A stretch of DNA of 6,480 nt from Asaia bogorensis. GTDB lineage: Bacteria; Pseudomonadota; Alphaproteobacteria; Acetobacterales; Acetobacteraceae. Numbering within the stretch: the stretch's first letter is position 1; each line of letters begins with the position of its first letter. Where the stretch lies: NCBI GenBank assembly GCA_945873675.1, contig CAMCEP010000159.1:1-6480 (forward strand). The letters run 5' to 3'. The translations under genes were made by a program, and so were the position numbers. Below the pieces are notes generated by a model. That model saw nothing but the letters and a program-made list of their open reading frames with translations, did no database searches and had not been told where the DNA came from. This document shows, one piece after another, positions 6,431 through 6,480 of this stretch.

Positions 6431-6450
6431 TTATGGCCAGTGTGCGTGAA
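6421..6450 (-). promoter_or_regulatory. Candidate ars operon promoter
   Basis: On the - strand a TTCACG (-35-like, 6450-6445, four of six matches to TTGACA) stands 18 bp from CATAAT (-10-like, 6426-6421, five of six matches to TATAAT). Transcription would begin near 6414, about 0-5 bases before the ATG at 6411, giving a leaderless or nearly leaderless mRNA; only a weak GGA precedes the ATG. The -10 lies inside the inverted repeat, so a bound repressor would block polymerase. A second CATAAT copy lies 9 bp upstream (6435-6430) without a fitting -35. Confidence 0.45.
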
Positions 6451-6480
6451 GCTTTCATGACAGGGCGGGCGCCCTACCAG

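Overview
The window looks like an accessory stretch of a moderately high-GC alphaproteobacterial chromosome, probably Rhodospirillales/Acetobacteraceae. That placement is an inference from the base composition, the adjacent Bug/TctC solute receptors and the protein style; no rRNA or other marker gene is present to confirm it.

Left part (1-1237, + strand): the 3' end of one Bug/TctC-type periplasmic receptor, then an 81-bp gap, then a complete second Bug/TctC receptor of 326 aa. No TctA or TctB membrane partner lies in the window.

Right part (1239-6411, - strand): five tightly packed genes read right to left. (1) An ArsR-type winged-helix domain fused to a low-molecular-weight-phosphatase-type arsenate reductase domain. 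(2) A glyceraldehyde-3-phosphate dehydrogenase of the ArsJ-associated type, overlapping gene 1 by 4 bp. (3) The MFS exporter ArsJ, 1 bp after gene 2. (4) After 34 bp containing a hairpin, an ABC-type family 5 (peptide/oligopeptide-like) solute-binding protein without permease genes. (5) After 6 bp, a small flavodoxin-fold protein. This array converges on the TctC gene, with one base between the two stop codons.

Genes 1-3 form a recognisable arsenate-resistance operon. GAPDH can use arsenate in place of phosphate to make 1-arseno-3-phosphoglycerate, and ArsJ exports that product. The fused regulator probably binds a perfect inverted repeat (TTTCCA-N6-TGGAAA, 6413-6430) that overlaps a candidate -10 element and ends two bases before its own start codon. 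The mRNA would then be leaderless or nearly so.

The least expected points are these. The ArsR domain has no cysteine at all, so sensing may fall to the fused reductase domain. No arsenite exporter is visible to serve the reductase. A solute-binding protein and a flavodoxin-like protein sit at the end of the ars gene array. I see no tRNA, rRNA, CRISPR array, IS element or phage gene.
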